From a bacterium (GTDB lineage: Bacteria; Krumholzibacteriota; Krumholzibacteriia; LZORAL124-64-63): a stretch of 64,000 nt of DNA. The position numbers were made by a program, and so were the translations under genes. The stretch lies in the NCBI GenBank assembly GCA_016703265.1, contig JADJCK010000009.1:62001-126000 (forward strand), written 5' to 3'. A model generated the notes under the pieces. The model saw nothing but the letters and a program-made list of their open reading frames with translations. It made no database searches and had not been told where the DNA came from. This document shows positions 46,298-56,981 of this stretch, in pieces. Each line of letters opens with the position of its first letter. Within the stretch, counting starts at the first letter, position 1.

Positions 46298-47416
46298 TTG
46301 GTCCGCCTGCTGAAATCATTATGTCTGCTGGTCGTGGTGAGCGGGGCCGCCGGCGCAGCCAGCCCTCCGGTGACGCGCGCCGACGTGTGCCTGCGCGGCG
46401 CCGACCTCTCGTCGCTGCCGCGGGTCGAAGCCGGCGGCGGCGTCTTCCGGGACGATGGCGCACCGGCCGACGCGCTCGCGCTCCTGCGATCCCGCGGCCT
46501 CGACACCGTCCGCATCCGCCTGTGGCACGCGCCGGTCGACGGCATCGGCGGGCTGCCGGAAGCGCTGGCCCTGGCCGAGCGCGCCACCGCCGACGGGTTC
46601 GGGGTGCTGCTCGACTTCCACTACGCCGACACCTGGGCCGACCCCGCTCATCAGCCTGCGCCGGCGGCCTGGGCCGGGCTGGCGTTCCCCGTCCTGGCCG
46701 ACAGTGTGCGCTGCTACACGCGCGATGTGCTGGTCGCCTTCGCCGGTCGTGGCGTCGTCCCGCGATGCGTGCAGTTCGGCAACGAGATCACCGCGGGCAT
46801 GCTGTGGGACCAGGGCCGCGTCGGCGGCGGCTGGGGCACGAGCGCCGCCTGGGACCGGCTGGCCGCGCTGCTCGAAGCTGCCGGCGCCGGCCTGGACGAG
46901 GCCCTGCCCACCGGGCCGCGCCCCGCGGTCATGATCCACATCGACCGCGGCGGCGACAACGCCGGCGCGCGCCGCTTCCTCGACAACCTGGTCGCCCGCC
47001 GTGTCGGGTTCGACCTCATCGGCCTGTCCTACTATCCCTGGTGGCACGGCAGCCTGCAGGCCCTGGCCGACAACCTCAGCGACCTGGCCACGCGTTACGG
47101 CAAGGGCGTGGCCGTGGTCGAGACGGCGTATCCGTGGACACTGGAATGGTTCGACGCCACGCACAACCAGGTCGGGATGCCCACGCAGCTGCTGCCGGAG
47201 TTCCCGGCCACGCCGGCCGGGCAGGCGGCGTTCGCGGCTGCCGTGCTGGCCCTCGTGCGGGCGGTGCCGGACGGGCTTGGCGCCGGCGTGTTCTGGTGGG
47301 AGCCTGCCTGGATCGCGGCCCCTGCGTACGGCTCGCCCTGGGAGAATCTCACGCTGTTCGATGACGGCGGCCGGCCGCTGCCCGCGCTGGACGCACTCGG
47401 GGCCGGCGCCCGCTAG
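46298..47416 (+). CDS. secreted GH53 arabinogalactan endo-1,4-beta-galactanase
   Basis: 372 residues from a TTG at 46298 with GGGAG 6 nt upstream; an ATG at 46253 in the same frame is the alternative. Signal peptide LVRLLKSLCLLVVVSGAAG. GH53 core: LRGADLSSLPRVEAGGGVFR, LDTVRIRLWHAPVDG, GVLLDFHYADTWADPAHQPA, the acid/base Glu in VQFGNEITAGMLW and the nucleophile Glu in GVAVVETAYPWTLEWFDATH, then GVFWWEPAWIAAPAYGSPWE. It cleaves beta-1,4-galactan of plant pectin side chains. Its stop TAG and the stop of the next (opposite) gene share CTAG at 47413-47416. Confidence 0.9.
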   Translation: MVRLLKSLCLLVVVSGAAGAASPPVTRADVCLRGADLSSLPRVEAGGGVFRDDGAPADALALLRSRGLDTVRIRLWHAPVDGIGGLPEALALAERATADGFGVLLDFHYADTWADPAHQPAPAAWAGLAFPVLADSVRCYTRDVLVAFAGRGVVPRCVQFGNEITAGMLWDQGRVGGGWGTSAAWDRLAALLEAAGAGLDEALPTGPRPAVMIHIDRGGDNAGARRFLDNLVARRVGFDLIGLSYYPWWHGSLQALADNLSDLATRYGKGVAVVETAYPWTLEWFDATHNQVGMPTQLLPEFPATPAGQAAFAAAVLALVRAVPDGLGAGVFWWEPAWIAAPAYGSPWENLTLFDDGGRPLPALDALGAGAR

Positions 47417-48054
47417 CGGGCTTCGTGAGCCGGGCGCACGAACATGTCGGGCCCCAGCGCCGGGTCCGGCGTGAAGCCCACGCGCGCCAGGTACGAACGA
47501 TGGCGATCCACCCCGCCGCGGGCCACGAAGCGCACGGTGCCCGGGCAGTCGACCACCGTGGGCCAGGCGCGGTAGAAATACTGGGCACAGCGGAAGTCGC
47601 GGTAGGCCGGCACCACGTAGTCCAGCCGCACGACCAGATTGCACTCGACGTCGGGCTCACAGATGACCAGCCCCACCGGCAGCATGTCGCGCAGGATGAA
47701 GACCAGCCGCGGGTTGGTGAGGGCCTCGACCTTGAAGTCGGGGAAGAACCGCGCGATGTCCTCGCGGTGGAACTCCAGGAAGCGCTGCACATAGCGGTTA
47801 TCGAGCCGGCGCAGGGCCAGCAGCTCGAAGGCCTCGCTGCGCCCGGGCTGCATCTTCGCCAGGTAGACGACGTTGATCACGGCGATGAAGCCGTTCACCA
47901 CCAGTACCGGGTAGGCGCCGACCAGCCAGCCGTAGGCCGCGAACAGGGACGCTCCGAGCAGGTTGAGCGCGCGCAGCCGCGCCAGCGAGTTCATCGTCAG
48001 GGAGACGGCCACCAGCAGGGAGGCCACGTAGCCGAGGATCTCGACCCAGTTCAT
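47413..48054 (-). CDS. YgjV-like inner-membrane protein with extra C-terminal domain
   Basis: 213 residues; AGGAAG 8 nt before ATG 48054. The first 70 residues carry three hydrophobic helices of the YgjV/PnuC-like type: MNWVEILGYVASLLVAVSLT, ALNLLGASLFAAYGWLVGAY, LVVNGFIAVINVVYLAKMQ. Residues 90-213 (DIARFFPDFKVEALTNPRLV, MLPVGLVICEPDVECNLVVR, YVVPAYRDFRCAQYFYRAWP) look like an acyltransferase-related domain; I am not sure of it. Function unknown. Confidence 0.7.
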   Translation of the reverse strand: MNWVEILGYVASLLVAVSLTMNSLARLRALNLLGASLFAAYGWLVGAYPVLVVNGFIAVINVVYLAKMQPGRSEAFELLALRRLDNRYVQRFLEFHREDIARFFPDFKVEALTNPRLVFILRDMLPVGLVICEPDVECNLVVRLDYVVPAYRDFRCAQYFYRAWPTVVDCPGTVRFVARGGVDRHRSYLARVGFTPDPALGPDMFVRPAHEAR

Positions 48055-48195
48055 CGCATCGCTTCCTGATTGTTCACGGTGGCAGCCGGATAAATCCCCG
48101 CCCCAACTTGATATATGATAGAGTTCATCGCAATTCCCGATTGCGCCCTCGAGCCGCCCCGAAGGCCCCCACCCTGTCCCGATCCAGGAGCTGCG

Positions 48196-49026
48196 ATGCG
48201 TCACCGCAACGTCCTGTTGACCTGTTTCGCCCTCACCTTCGCCGTGCTGGCCCTGCCCGCAGCGGCCAGGGCCTCGGGCGTCCTCGTGATCCGCGCCGTC
48301 GGCTCCTCGCAGGGAGTCATCGCGGGCACCTCCACCCTGCAGGGCTACGAGAACTGGATCGAGGCCTCCTCCTTCTCGCACGGGGTCTCGGTGCCCATCG
48401 GTCCCAACGGCCTGCCCTCCGGCGCACCGCAGACGTCTCCGTTGAGCCTCATGTGCCGGTTCGATCGCTCCACGATCAAGCTGCTCACGGCCCAGGCCAA
48501 CCTGGAGTCGTTCTCCGAATTCAGGCTGGAATGGGTCGACAGCGGCACCGGGGAAACCCTCATCCGCTATGAACTGTTCGACGGGGTGCTCGTCGACGCC
48601 CAGGAGTCGGGCAGCACCGGCGGCGACATCGCCCCCACCTTGAGCCTGTCCTTCGTCTATGCGCAGGTCGAGATCACCGACATGACGCTCGGTACCTCGG
48701 TGATCTACGAGTGGAACTCCGCGCCGGCCGCGGCCCCCGAGACGGTGGCCAAGGGGCTGCTGCTGTCGCCCGCCCCGAACCCGACCCACGGCCAGACCGC
48801 GTTCCGCTTCTCGCTGCCGGCCGACAGCAACGCGGAGTTGACGCTGTATGACCTGCGCGGCCACCTGGTGCGCAACCTGTACAGCGGCTGGACCTCGGCC
48901 GAGCCGACGGTGGCCGAATGGGACGGCACCGACGACAGCGGCCGCAAGGTCGCGCAGGGCATGTATGTGGCGCGATTGAAGTACCCGGGACGGGAGATCA
49001 CGCAGCGGATCACCGTACTGCGCTAG
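48196..49026 (+). CDS. Hcp-like protein with signal peptide and FlgD-like tail
   Basis: 276 residues; AGGAG 6 nt before ATG 48196. Signal peptide NVLLTCFALTFAVLALPAAA. Residues ~45-175 resemble Hcp (type VI tube protein): LQGYENWIEASSFSHGVSVP, PLSLMCRFDRSTIKLLTAQA and FDGVLVDAQESGSTGGDIAP then LSFVYAQVEITDMTLG. The C-terminus is the sorting-like tail LSPAPNPTHGQTAFRFSLP and RLKYPGREITQRITVLR. True Hcp has no signal peptide and leaves through T6SS; here a signal peptide and tail suggest Sec export and surface sorting. I see no T6SS genes nearby. Confidence 0.72.
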   Translation: MRHRNVLLTCFALTFAVLALPAAARASGVLVIRAVGSSQGVIAGTSTLQGYENWIEASSFSHGVSVPIGPNGLPSGAPQTSPLSLMCRFDRSTIKLLTAQANLESFSEFRLEWVDSGTGETLIRYELFDGVLVDAQESGSTGGDIAPTLSLSFVYAQVEITDMTLGTSVIYEWNSAPAAAPETVAKGLLLSPAPNPTHGQTAFRFSLPADSNAELTLYDLRGHLVRNLYSGWTSAEPTVAEWDGTDDSGRKVAQGMYVARLKYPGREITQRITVLR

Positions 49027-49086
49027 CAACGTAACGGCGGCGGGGTGAGCGGTCGCGCTTCGGCGCGGCCGCGCCCGGCCAGCCTG

Positions 49087-51757
49087 CTAGTCGATCCGGG
49101 CGAAGTGCGCCTTCAGGTCGGCCATCCGGAACGGCTTCGGCAGCAGCTTCACGCCGGGAACCGTCTCGACCAGGTCGGTCGCCACCTGGTCGAGACGGCC
49201 CGTCGACAACAGGACCGGCAAGGCGGGGCGCAGCGCGCGCAAGCGGGGCAACGTGGCGACGCCACCCAACCCCGGCATGTTGATGTCGAGAACCACGACA
49301 TCGAACAACTCGCCCGCTTCCAGCTTCGCCAGGGCTCCCTCGCCCCGCGACACGCCGACGGCGGCATGTCCCAGCGCCCTGACGAGGTCGCAGGTGCTCT
49401 GCTGCACCAGTTCATCGTCGTCCACGACCAGCACCTTCAGCACGCGGTGCGCGACGCCCGGCGCCGCTTCCGACGGGCCGGCCTCGCCGACGCCGGCGGT
49501 GTCGGCCGGCAGCAGGATCGACACCGTCGTGCCGGCGCCGGGCTCACTGCGGATCCGCATGGTTCCCCGGTGGGCCGTCACGGTACGGTAGGCGATCGCC
49601 AGGCCCAGGCCCGTGCCCTTGCCCTGCGCCTTGGTGGTGAAGAACGGGTCCAGCGCCTTGTCCAGGATCCCGGGCGACATGCCGCAGCCGTTGTCCACCA
49701 CTTCGAGCAGTACCTGGGCGCCGTTGCTGCAACTGGTGCGCACGACGAGTTCGCCACCTTCCGGCATCGCATCGATGGCATTCAGGCAGAGGTTCATCAG
49801 GACGTGGGTGAGTGCAACAGCATCCCCGCGCACCGGCGGCAGGTTCGCGTCGAGCTCCGCGCAGAGCATCACCGTCTGCATCGTCGTCCGCTCGAGGAGG
49901 GCCATTTCGTCGCGCACAAGGGCATTCAGGTCGAGCAACTGCTCGTTCGCCAGCCCCTCGCGGGCGAAGTCGAGGAGCCCACGCAGCATCGTCCGCCCGC
50001 GCAGGCAGGCCTTCGTGATGGTCTGCATGTGTGCATGCAGCGGCGTGCCCTCGACGGCCATGTCCTGTTCCAGCTCCGCGAAGCCGAGGATGGCGGTCAG
50101 CACGTTGTTCATGTCGTGCGCCACGCCGCCGGCCAGGCGGCCGACGCTTTCCATCCGGTGCAGGTGCTGCACCTGGCTCTCCAGCAACCGCCGTTGTTCC
50201 TCGGTCCGCTTCGCCTCGGTGATGTCGGCCGCCACCCCCAGCAGGCAGCGGTTGCCGTTGAAGTCGAGCAACTCGCACGAGAACATGCAGACGATCTCGC
50301 GCCCCGTGCGGTTGCTGAACCGGACCTCGAGATTCGTGATGCGTCCATGGGCCAGCAGGGTGTCGACGATGGTCCGGCGCTCGATGTCCATGGAACCAGC
50401 CGAGTTCGGCCAGCGTGCGCCCGACGGCCTCCTCGCGGGAGTTGCCGGAAACCTGGCAGAACCAGTCGTTCACCTCGACAAGGCGGCCGGACTCGAGTTC
50501 GGTGAGGGTCATGAGCACCGGACTCGACCGAAAGGCTTTCTCGAAGCGTTCCTCGCTCGCCCGCAGCGCCTGTTCGGCGCGCACCCGATCGGTCTCGTTG
50601 CGATGCGACACGAGCACCGTACCGGGCCGGCCCTCCATCGGCATCGCCCGCAGCACGAACCAGCGCTCCTGGTCCGGGGAATGGCACGGATAGACGATCT
50701 CGAACAGCGGCAGGTCGCCGCACTGCACCTGCCGGATCCCGGCATAGGCCTCCTCGGCCGACGTCCGGTCCCCGCCGGCGATGCACTGCCGGAAGTAGTT
50801 CGCGCCGACATCACAGGCCGAGCGGTCCGTACCCCCGTTCGCCTGGGCGAAACGCCGTCAGGCCGCGTTCACTTCGAGGATCGTGCCGCCGGGGTCGATA
50901 ACGGCCATATGGGCATCGTCGGCGTCGAAGACGGCCCGTACGAATGAGGTCTGCCGCGTGAGGGCGTCTTCGGCCACCTTGCGTTCGGTGATGTCGCGCA
51001 CGACACCGAACACGACATGCCGGGCCTGGTCGTATTCGGCGGTCGAATGGACGTGACGCAGCGCGCCGTCGACGGGGCGCCTGATGGTGAACTCGATGTC
51101 GTAGGTCTCGCCGCGCTCCACCAGTCCCGCCAGCGCCGCATCCAGGGCGGGACGGAACTCCGCAGGGGAAACCGCCTGCGCCGTGGCCAGGTCCCAGAGA
51201 CGGCCCGGCAGGCCGTAGATCTTCCCGGCGCCGTCCGAACCGCGCATGGTCCGCTTCTGCAGGTCCAGTTCCCAGTGGCCGAAGCGGGCAACCGACTCGG
51301 CACGATTCAATCGCGATTCGCGCTGGCGAACCTCGTCTTCGGCCTGTTTGCACCCGGAAACATCGAGGAAAGTGGCCACGACGCGACTGGGGCGCGCCTC
51401 GCCATCGCGGAAGATCGGAGTCGCCGAGACCTGGATCCAGCGCGTCCGGTTGTCGAGGGCATGGCTCACACCCATGATCACCGACTCGACGCACCGACCG
51501 GTGCGCAGCGCTTCCATGGCGGGATGCTCATCGCCCCGAAACGGCGATCCGTCGGGGCGGACGGCCTGCCAGCGCGGGTCGCTCGATGTTCGGCCCGTGA
51601 TCTCGTCGAGGGATAGTCCGAGAACGGACCTGGCAGCGGGATTGCTCCAGATGATGGCCCCATCGGCTTCGTGCACGACAACACCGACGGGCATCGAGGC
51701 GCAATCGACGGGTGTGACCATCGCGGAAACAGGATCTGCTGCCATCTGCGGGCGCAC
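49087..51757 (-). pseudogene. hybrid sensor histidine kinase, broken by nonsense codon and frameshift
   Basis: One long protein in pieces. From ATG 51757: PAS domains (MPVGVVVHEADGAIIWSNPA, RFGHWELDLQKRTMRGSDGA, GGTILEVNAA). An in-frame TGA at 50860-50858 stands where Trp is expected (VNAA-W-RRFAQANGG). Reading on, EIVYPCHSPDQERWFVLRAM follows. A one-base insertion near 50389-50395 breaks LAELGWF / MDIERRTIVDTLLAH. The kinase core is intact: ESVGRLAGGVAHDMNNVLTA (His), NLCLNAIDAMPEGG, DNGCGMSPGILDKALDPFF, GTGLGLAIAYRTV. A REC domain ends it: KVLVVDDDELVQQST, VVVLDINMPGLGGV. If the shift is corrected the span is 890 codons. Two separate defects suggest real decay, unless the sequence is poor. 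Confidence 0.8.
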
Positions 51758-51897
51758 CTCCGACCGATCCGGCCCGACATCAACACGGCATCCGCGATCC
51801 GACCCGCGGACGTACGGCGCCGTTGCCGTTGTGCCATAGTGCCACGATGGTCGTGCTGGGTCGACTCGGCGTCAGGTGATTTCCGGTCGTTGGCGGC

Positions 51898-53494
51898 TCA
51901 GGTCCGGAACCGCCCGATGCTCGCACGCATGGTCCCGGTCAAACGCTGCAGGTCGCCTGTGCTCGCTTCCAGGCGACGCGTTGACGCCGTCATGGCGGCA
52001 GCGGCCGTGGTGACGTCGGCGATCTCGCGTGCAATGGCCTTCGTCGCGGCTGTCGCTTCGGTCATCTGGTGGCCCACGTTGCCCACACCGCTCGAGGCGC
52101 CCGCCACGTTGGCGGCAATCTCGCGGGTGGCTGCCGCCTGCTGCTCGATGGCCGCCGCCATGTCGGCGACAACGCCGCTGACATCACCGATGGTCCGGGC
52201 GATGTGCTGGATGTTCGCCACCGAAGTCGTTGTCGAACCCTGCATGGCGCCGATCCTGGCACGGATGTCCTCCGTGGCGCTCGCCGTCTGGCCGGCGAGG
52301 GTCTTGACTTCCGAGGCGACGACGGCGAATCCCCTTCCCGCGTCACCGGCGCTGGCCGCCTCGATCGTGGCGTTGAGGGCCAGCAGGTTCGTCTGCGACG
52401 AGATCTGCGCGATGGAATCGGTGACGGCGCCGACGTCCTGGGCCGCGCGGCCGAGCTCGGCCATCAGGGAGGTGATCCTGTCCGCTTCACTCGCGGCATC
52501 GGCGCTGATGACGCGGGCGCGTTCGGAACCGGCCGCAATGTCGCCGATCGTCGCGCTCATCTCCTCGGTGGCGGCCGCCACGGAGCTGAGCCGGCCGGTG
52601 GCCCCGTTGATGCTGTCGGAAACCACGGCGGCACTGGCTGTCATCTCCTCGGCGGCGGCTGCAACGGCGGCGGCACGGTCGGAGGTGTTGTGGGCGGCGT
52701 CGTTGACGGTGCGGGAGACTTCACTGAGATCGCTCGAGACGCCGCTGAGCGTGCTCACGCCTGCGGAAAGGTCGCCCACCAGCGCGCAGGTTGCCGGACA
52801 GGGTCGCCATCGCGCGTGACGGGTTCCCGAACTCGTCCCGGCGGTGTGTCACGATTTCCGCAGTCAGGTCGCCATCGGCCAGTCTCGTGATCTGCTCGAC
52901 CGACTCCTGCAGCGGCACGACGACGTTGCGGCGGATGAGCAGCATCAGCGCCGCGAACGCCAGGCCGACGCAGGTGAGCCCGAGGATCGCGGCCAGCCAG
53001 CGCTGGCTGGCGATGCGGGCCTGCGCGGCCGCCATCGACTTGCGGACGCTGACGACGGCCAGGGGCTGCCCGACCCGGGCGTCGTGACACTCCACGCAGG
53101 ATGCCTCGGCCAGGAGCGGGCTGACCACCCTGACGACCGGGATGCCGCCGAACCGCTCGGTGACGCGCTCGATCTGTCCCGAAGCGAGAACCTGCCGCTC
53201 GCGCTCATCCATCCCGGCTTCGCCGCCGTCCCTGACGGCGCTGGTCGGGATGACCCTCAGTTCAGCGACGTCGCCGCCTTCGAGCCCCTTGACCAGTGGC
53301 TCGACACTCGTGACGCCCTCGGCCATGGAGAAGACCAGGGCCGCATGGACCACCGAGGCCAGCGCTTCGGCGTCCTTCACGCCGGCGACCTTCGCCGCCT
53401 GTTCCGAACGTACGAGCAGGGCGCCGAGCATGCCGGTGAGCGTCACCAGGAGAACGCCGACGACGATCAGGCCGATGGTGCGGGACAGGGACAT
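51898..53494 (-). pseudogene. methyl-accepting chemotaxis protein with CxxCH motif, one frameshift
   Basis: ATG 53494: an N-terminal membrane helix (IGLIVVGVLLVTLTGMLGAL), a periplasmic domain with LLAEASCVECHDARVGQPLA, i.e. CxxCH, the covalent haem c attachment motif, and a second helix (LAAILGLTCVGLAFAALMLL). HAMP follows (RRNVVVPLQESVEQITRLAD). The frame shifts near 52782-52788 (AGCGCGC); removing one base gives NLRLVGDLSAGVSTLSG. The signalling hairpin then reads SIAQISSQTNLLALNATIEA and GFAVVASEVKTLAGQTASAT. A haem sensor of redox, NO or oxygen is plausible. With the base removed it is 532 codons. Upstream in the same direction as the broken kinase. Confidence 0.85.
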
Positions 53495-53695
53495 GGTGCC
53501 TCACTCGGGTGTCGAAGGGGTGAACGTCGGCGCGGTCGCCGACCGACGGGTCACAGGTCCCCAATGGCATCGGGTTGCGGCGCGGCAACCTTGAGCAAAG
53601 GTTTACGCAAGCGGGCCGGCTTTACGCGGACATCCCACAGTGAATTCATCGGCATTTCAGGGCGAAATGATCCTCATGAGGATCGACATTGGCAT

Positions 53696-53727
53696 GAGAA
53701 CCCCGGCCGCGGTCGGTCGGGGTTCTC
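53696..53727 (-). terminator. hairpin after the UGA-containing gene
   Basis: Perfect 10-bp stem GAGAACCCCG / CGGGGTTCTC around a 12-nt loop, 25 bases after the stop on the minus strand. Confidence 0.55.
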
Positions 53728-53752
53728 CATGCCAGATCGGAATTGCCCGGTG

Positions 53753-55756
53753 CTACCGCACAAGCATCATCTTGCGCGTCCCGACCCGGCCATCCGCTTC
53801 AAGCCGGCACAGGTACGTGCCCGACGGGGCCGGCTGCCCGGCGTCGTCGCGGCCGTCCCACACCACGCGGTTGTCGCCGCCAGGCATGGCGCCGTCGTGC
53901 AGCACGCGGACCAGGGCCCCGCGGATGTCGTACAGCTCCAGCCGCACCGGGCCCGAAGCCGCCAACGTGAAGGCGATCTCGGTGCGCGGGTTGAACGGGT
54001 TGGGCACGTTGTCCAGCCCGGCCGCAAGGCCCGGCAGCTGCGGGTCGTCCACACCGGCCGCATACGGCAGCAGCCAGTCGCAGATGCGCTGCATGAGCAG
54101 GGCGCGCGAGGTCGCGTTGTTGATGGCCTCGAACCCGAAGCCCAGGTACACCACGCGGTGCACGCCGTTGTCGGCCTTGATGCCGGCGGTGTAGGTCGGG
54201 CTGTAGGTGATGATCGCCGACGCCCCGGTGCCGCGCGGGGTGATGGCGTCGGGGTACGTCTGGTTGTTGGCGCCGCCGGTGCCGCTGATGGTCAGGGCCA
54301 GGCCGTCGCCGATCGGGTCGCCGGGCACGCCCACCAGCGACATGTCGTTCGTGTCGTCGAGCACGAAATTGGCGTGGAGATAGTTGTTGTACCAGGTCAG
54401 CGCGGCGCCGCCGATGTCCGCCATCTCCCAGCCGATCTCCTGGCCGGTGATCATCAACCGCCCGCCGCCGTCGAGATAGCCGGCCAGGGCCGCGCGATCG
54501 CTCTCGTCCACCGTCGGGTACGCCAGGCCGCATTCCCAGACGACGATGTCGAAGTTGGCCAGGTCAGCCGCGGTGATCGCCGTACTGGAGCGGTCCCACA
54601 CGGCAAACGACTTGCCGGTGGCGCCGATCGCCGGCGCGAAATAGGTCGTCTCGAACGTGGCGGCGCCGTCGTCGTCGACGAGCAGGATCTTCGTGTCGGG
54701 CGTGATCAGCTTGAACGAGATCTGGCGATCGGTGCCGCCGCCGTCCACCGCATGGAGGTTGAGCAGGACGGTGCCCTGCCCGGGCGACGTGGCCTCGATC
54801 ACGACGTTGACCAGCGCCCGCGCGCCGGAAGCGAGCGGAATCGTCGCCGCGGAGACATTGCCGCCCTCGTACACGAGGTGGGCGGTCCAGCCGGCAGGCA
54901 GGCTGCCCGTATCGAGCGTCGCCTCGAACACATCGGCGTTGAGCCCCGTGTTGAACAGTCCGGTCACGCCGAACGGGTGCACGCCCTCGGCGATCGCGGT
55001 CCGCTCGCCCTGCACGTAGTAGCGCAGCGCATAGGCCGGTAGCGGTCGTGTGTTGGTGCTCTGCAGGATGGAACGGTCGTGGTCATCCTGGACGAAGGCG
55101 ATGGCGCGCACGCGACTCAGGTTCCAGGTCGGGTCGACGGTAAAGTTCAGCGTCACCTGCTGGGTCTGTCCGGCCTGCGAGATAGTCAGGGGTTCGTCCG
55201 GCAGCATGTCGCGCAGCACGTCGTTGTACTCCGTGGCGCCGTTCAGGACCTTGTCCTCGACGATTGCCACCCTCAGCCAAGTGAGGCTGATATCCGCCAG
55301 CGGCTCCTCGAGGGCCAGGTCCACCGTGACGAACGCGCTGCCGGGCGTGAACGACGAGGCGCTGATCCGCATGGACAGCGGCGTCGGATCGTCGAGCAGG
55401 CTGCGAACCACCGGGTCGTAGACGCTGCCGTTGACGGCATCGGTGCCGGCACCGGAGATCGTCGAGCCTCCGTTGAACATCAGGGTCGGGAATCCGGTGA
55501 CGAGGTTATAGGCGTTGCGGGCGTCGGAATCGGGGCAACTCAGGCCGCCGCTCGAGGCCATGTACTCGACAGCATCCAGTTCGGTCGCATTGTAGCGGCT
55601 CAACATGACAGCCACGCCGGCACGGGCGCGGGGACAGTAGGCTCACCAGGTGGCCCCGCCCTCCTCGATGAACACCGAACGCGGGACCTGCGCCACGGCA
55701 GGCAACGCCGTGAGCACCAGCAGTGCGGCAAGCGTAACTGTCCTCGACAGTCTCAT
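53753..55756 (-). CDS. exported thioredoxin-like protein with FlgD-like tail; candidate selenoprotein
   Basis: 668 codons from ATG 55756 (GGGGGAG six nt upstream) to the stop at 53753 if one UGA at 55645-55643 (codon 38) is read through; the frame is continuous. Signal peptide MRLSRTVTLAALLVLTALPA. The mature start reads VFIEEGGATW-UGA-AYCPRARAGVAVML, the thioredoxin-like CxxC position with UGA in the place of the first Cys. Later FPTLMFNGGS (a typical cis-Pro GFPT) confirms the fold. The middle is a large beta-rich region with IVVWECGLAYPTVDESDRA and IGWEMADIGGAALTWYNNY. C-terminus: NVPNPFNPRTEIAFTLA and KMMLVR. If UGA is not read as Sec it would be a truncated 37-residue peptide. No other UGA occurs in the frame. 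Confidence 0.72.
55612..55645 (-). promoter_or_regulatory. candidate in-frame UGA plus SECIS-like hairpin
   Basis: UGA at 55645-55643. After 11 nt, CCGCGCC (55631-55625) can pair with GGCGUGG (55618-55612), seven pairs including one G-U, around the loop CGUGCC. The apical loop lies about 18-24 nt after UGA, within the range of bacterial SECIS elements. The loop lacks a strong GGU match, so it is only a candidate. Confidence 0.4.
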
Positions 55757-55971
55757 GACGGGCTCCCCCTCCCGGAATGTCCTGGATCAGGGGCGAGGTT
55801 GAACCCGCCCCGCGATAGCGGGTGACATCCTACCACTTCGGTTGAATTTGCACAATCGACATCAATGCCAGGGATGACTGTCGGGCGGGTCCCCTTCCAT
55901 CTATGATGACGGCCCGGGCCGGCCGATCGGGTTTGTGTCCGGATGCGGCTCGGGCCAGGACGGCTGATTCC

Positions 55972-56782
55972 ATGGGCAGATGGCTGGTCGGTACGGTTCT
56001 GCTACTCCTGCTGACGGCCGGGATCGCCCGGTCATCCGAACCCTGCGGGCCGGCGGTCCCGCTGCCGGCCTACTCCCACAACGACTACCGGGGCGATCGC
56101 CCCTGCCTGGAGGCACTCGAGCTCGGCTATCTCGGACTCGAAGCCGATGTCGTCTACAAGGACGGCGCATTCCTCCTGGCCCACAGCCGCAAGGAAGCGC
56201 GCCGGCTTCGAGCTCGCAGCCACCTACCTGCCCCTGCTCGAACGGGTCCGGCAGTGTTCGCGCGTCACGGCCGACCCGCGTCCATTCCTCCTGACGATCG
56301 AGGACAAGGCCCCCACGGCCGCAAGCCGCCTGGCGCTGGGGGTGCTGCTCGAGCGCTACAGTGCCCTGCTGCAGCCGTCGGCGACCGGCCCCATTGCCGA
56401 GTTCATCCTCGTTGACGAGGCCGCTGAGCCCGGGTCCGTTCCCGCGGAACTGGCGCGATGCGCCGGTCTCCAGTGGCGTGTGACGAGCCATCGCCCCGTC
56501 CCGCCGGCTGATGCGGCCGACGCCTATCGCCTGCTCAGCCTCGACTACGGGGAAGAGATCGAATGGGACGGCTCAGGCCCGCCGCCGGTCGAGGCCCGCC
56601 GGCTGATCCGGGAAGTGGTCGGCGCCGCCAGACGCGTTCCCGGCTGCCGGGTGCGGGTGCACCATGCTCCGGCGCGCCGGGCCATCTGGTCCTGGCTGCT
56701 GCGGGAAGGCGTCGACCTGATAGGGGTCACCGACCTGCCGCGGGGCGTGGCACTGCTCGGAAGCGGCGGGATGGAGCGCTGA
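55972..56782 (+). pseudogene. PI-PLC/GDPD-superfamily-like phosphodiesterase, one frameshift
   Basis: ATG 55972 gives signal peptide MGRWLVGTVLLLLLTAGIAR. Then PAYSHNDYRGDRPCLEALEL and YLGLEADVVYKDGAFLLAHS, the HND...E-D-H pattern of an uncharacterised PI-PLC/GDPD TIM-barrel group. The frame shifts near 56197-56203; removing one base joins LAATYLPLLERVRQCSRVTA, PFLLTIEDKAPTAASRLALG and VDLIGVTDLPRGVALL (the usual end). 810 bases make 270 codons. Exported hydrolase of phosphodiesters, substrate unknown. Confidence 0.72.
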
Positions 56783-56981
56783 CGATCTCGGCGCCGGGCA
56801 TCCGTCCTGATTCCAGGCGATCAAGCGATATAAGGGGAAACCTCACCGACGCGTGACCCAATGCGCTGGAATATCGCGTTAGTCCTTATGTAGGTCGGTT
56901 TCAGTCCTCATTCACGGCTGGATCCCCTGAGCATGCCCCTGTCAGCCGCGCGCCCGGATCGAAGGCGCCGGGAGGTTTCCG

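Noticed and set aside
49087..55756. Genome-wide reassignment of UGA to an amino acid
   Set aside because: Many intact genes here end in TGA at the expected length, so UGA is a normal stop; the two in-frame cases need local explanations.
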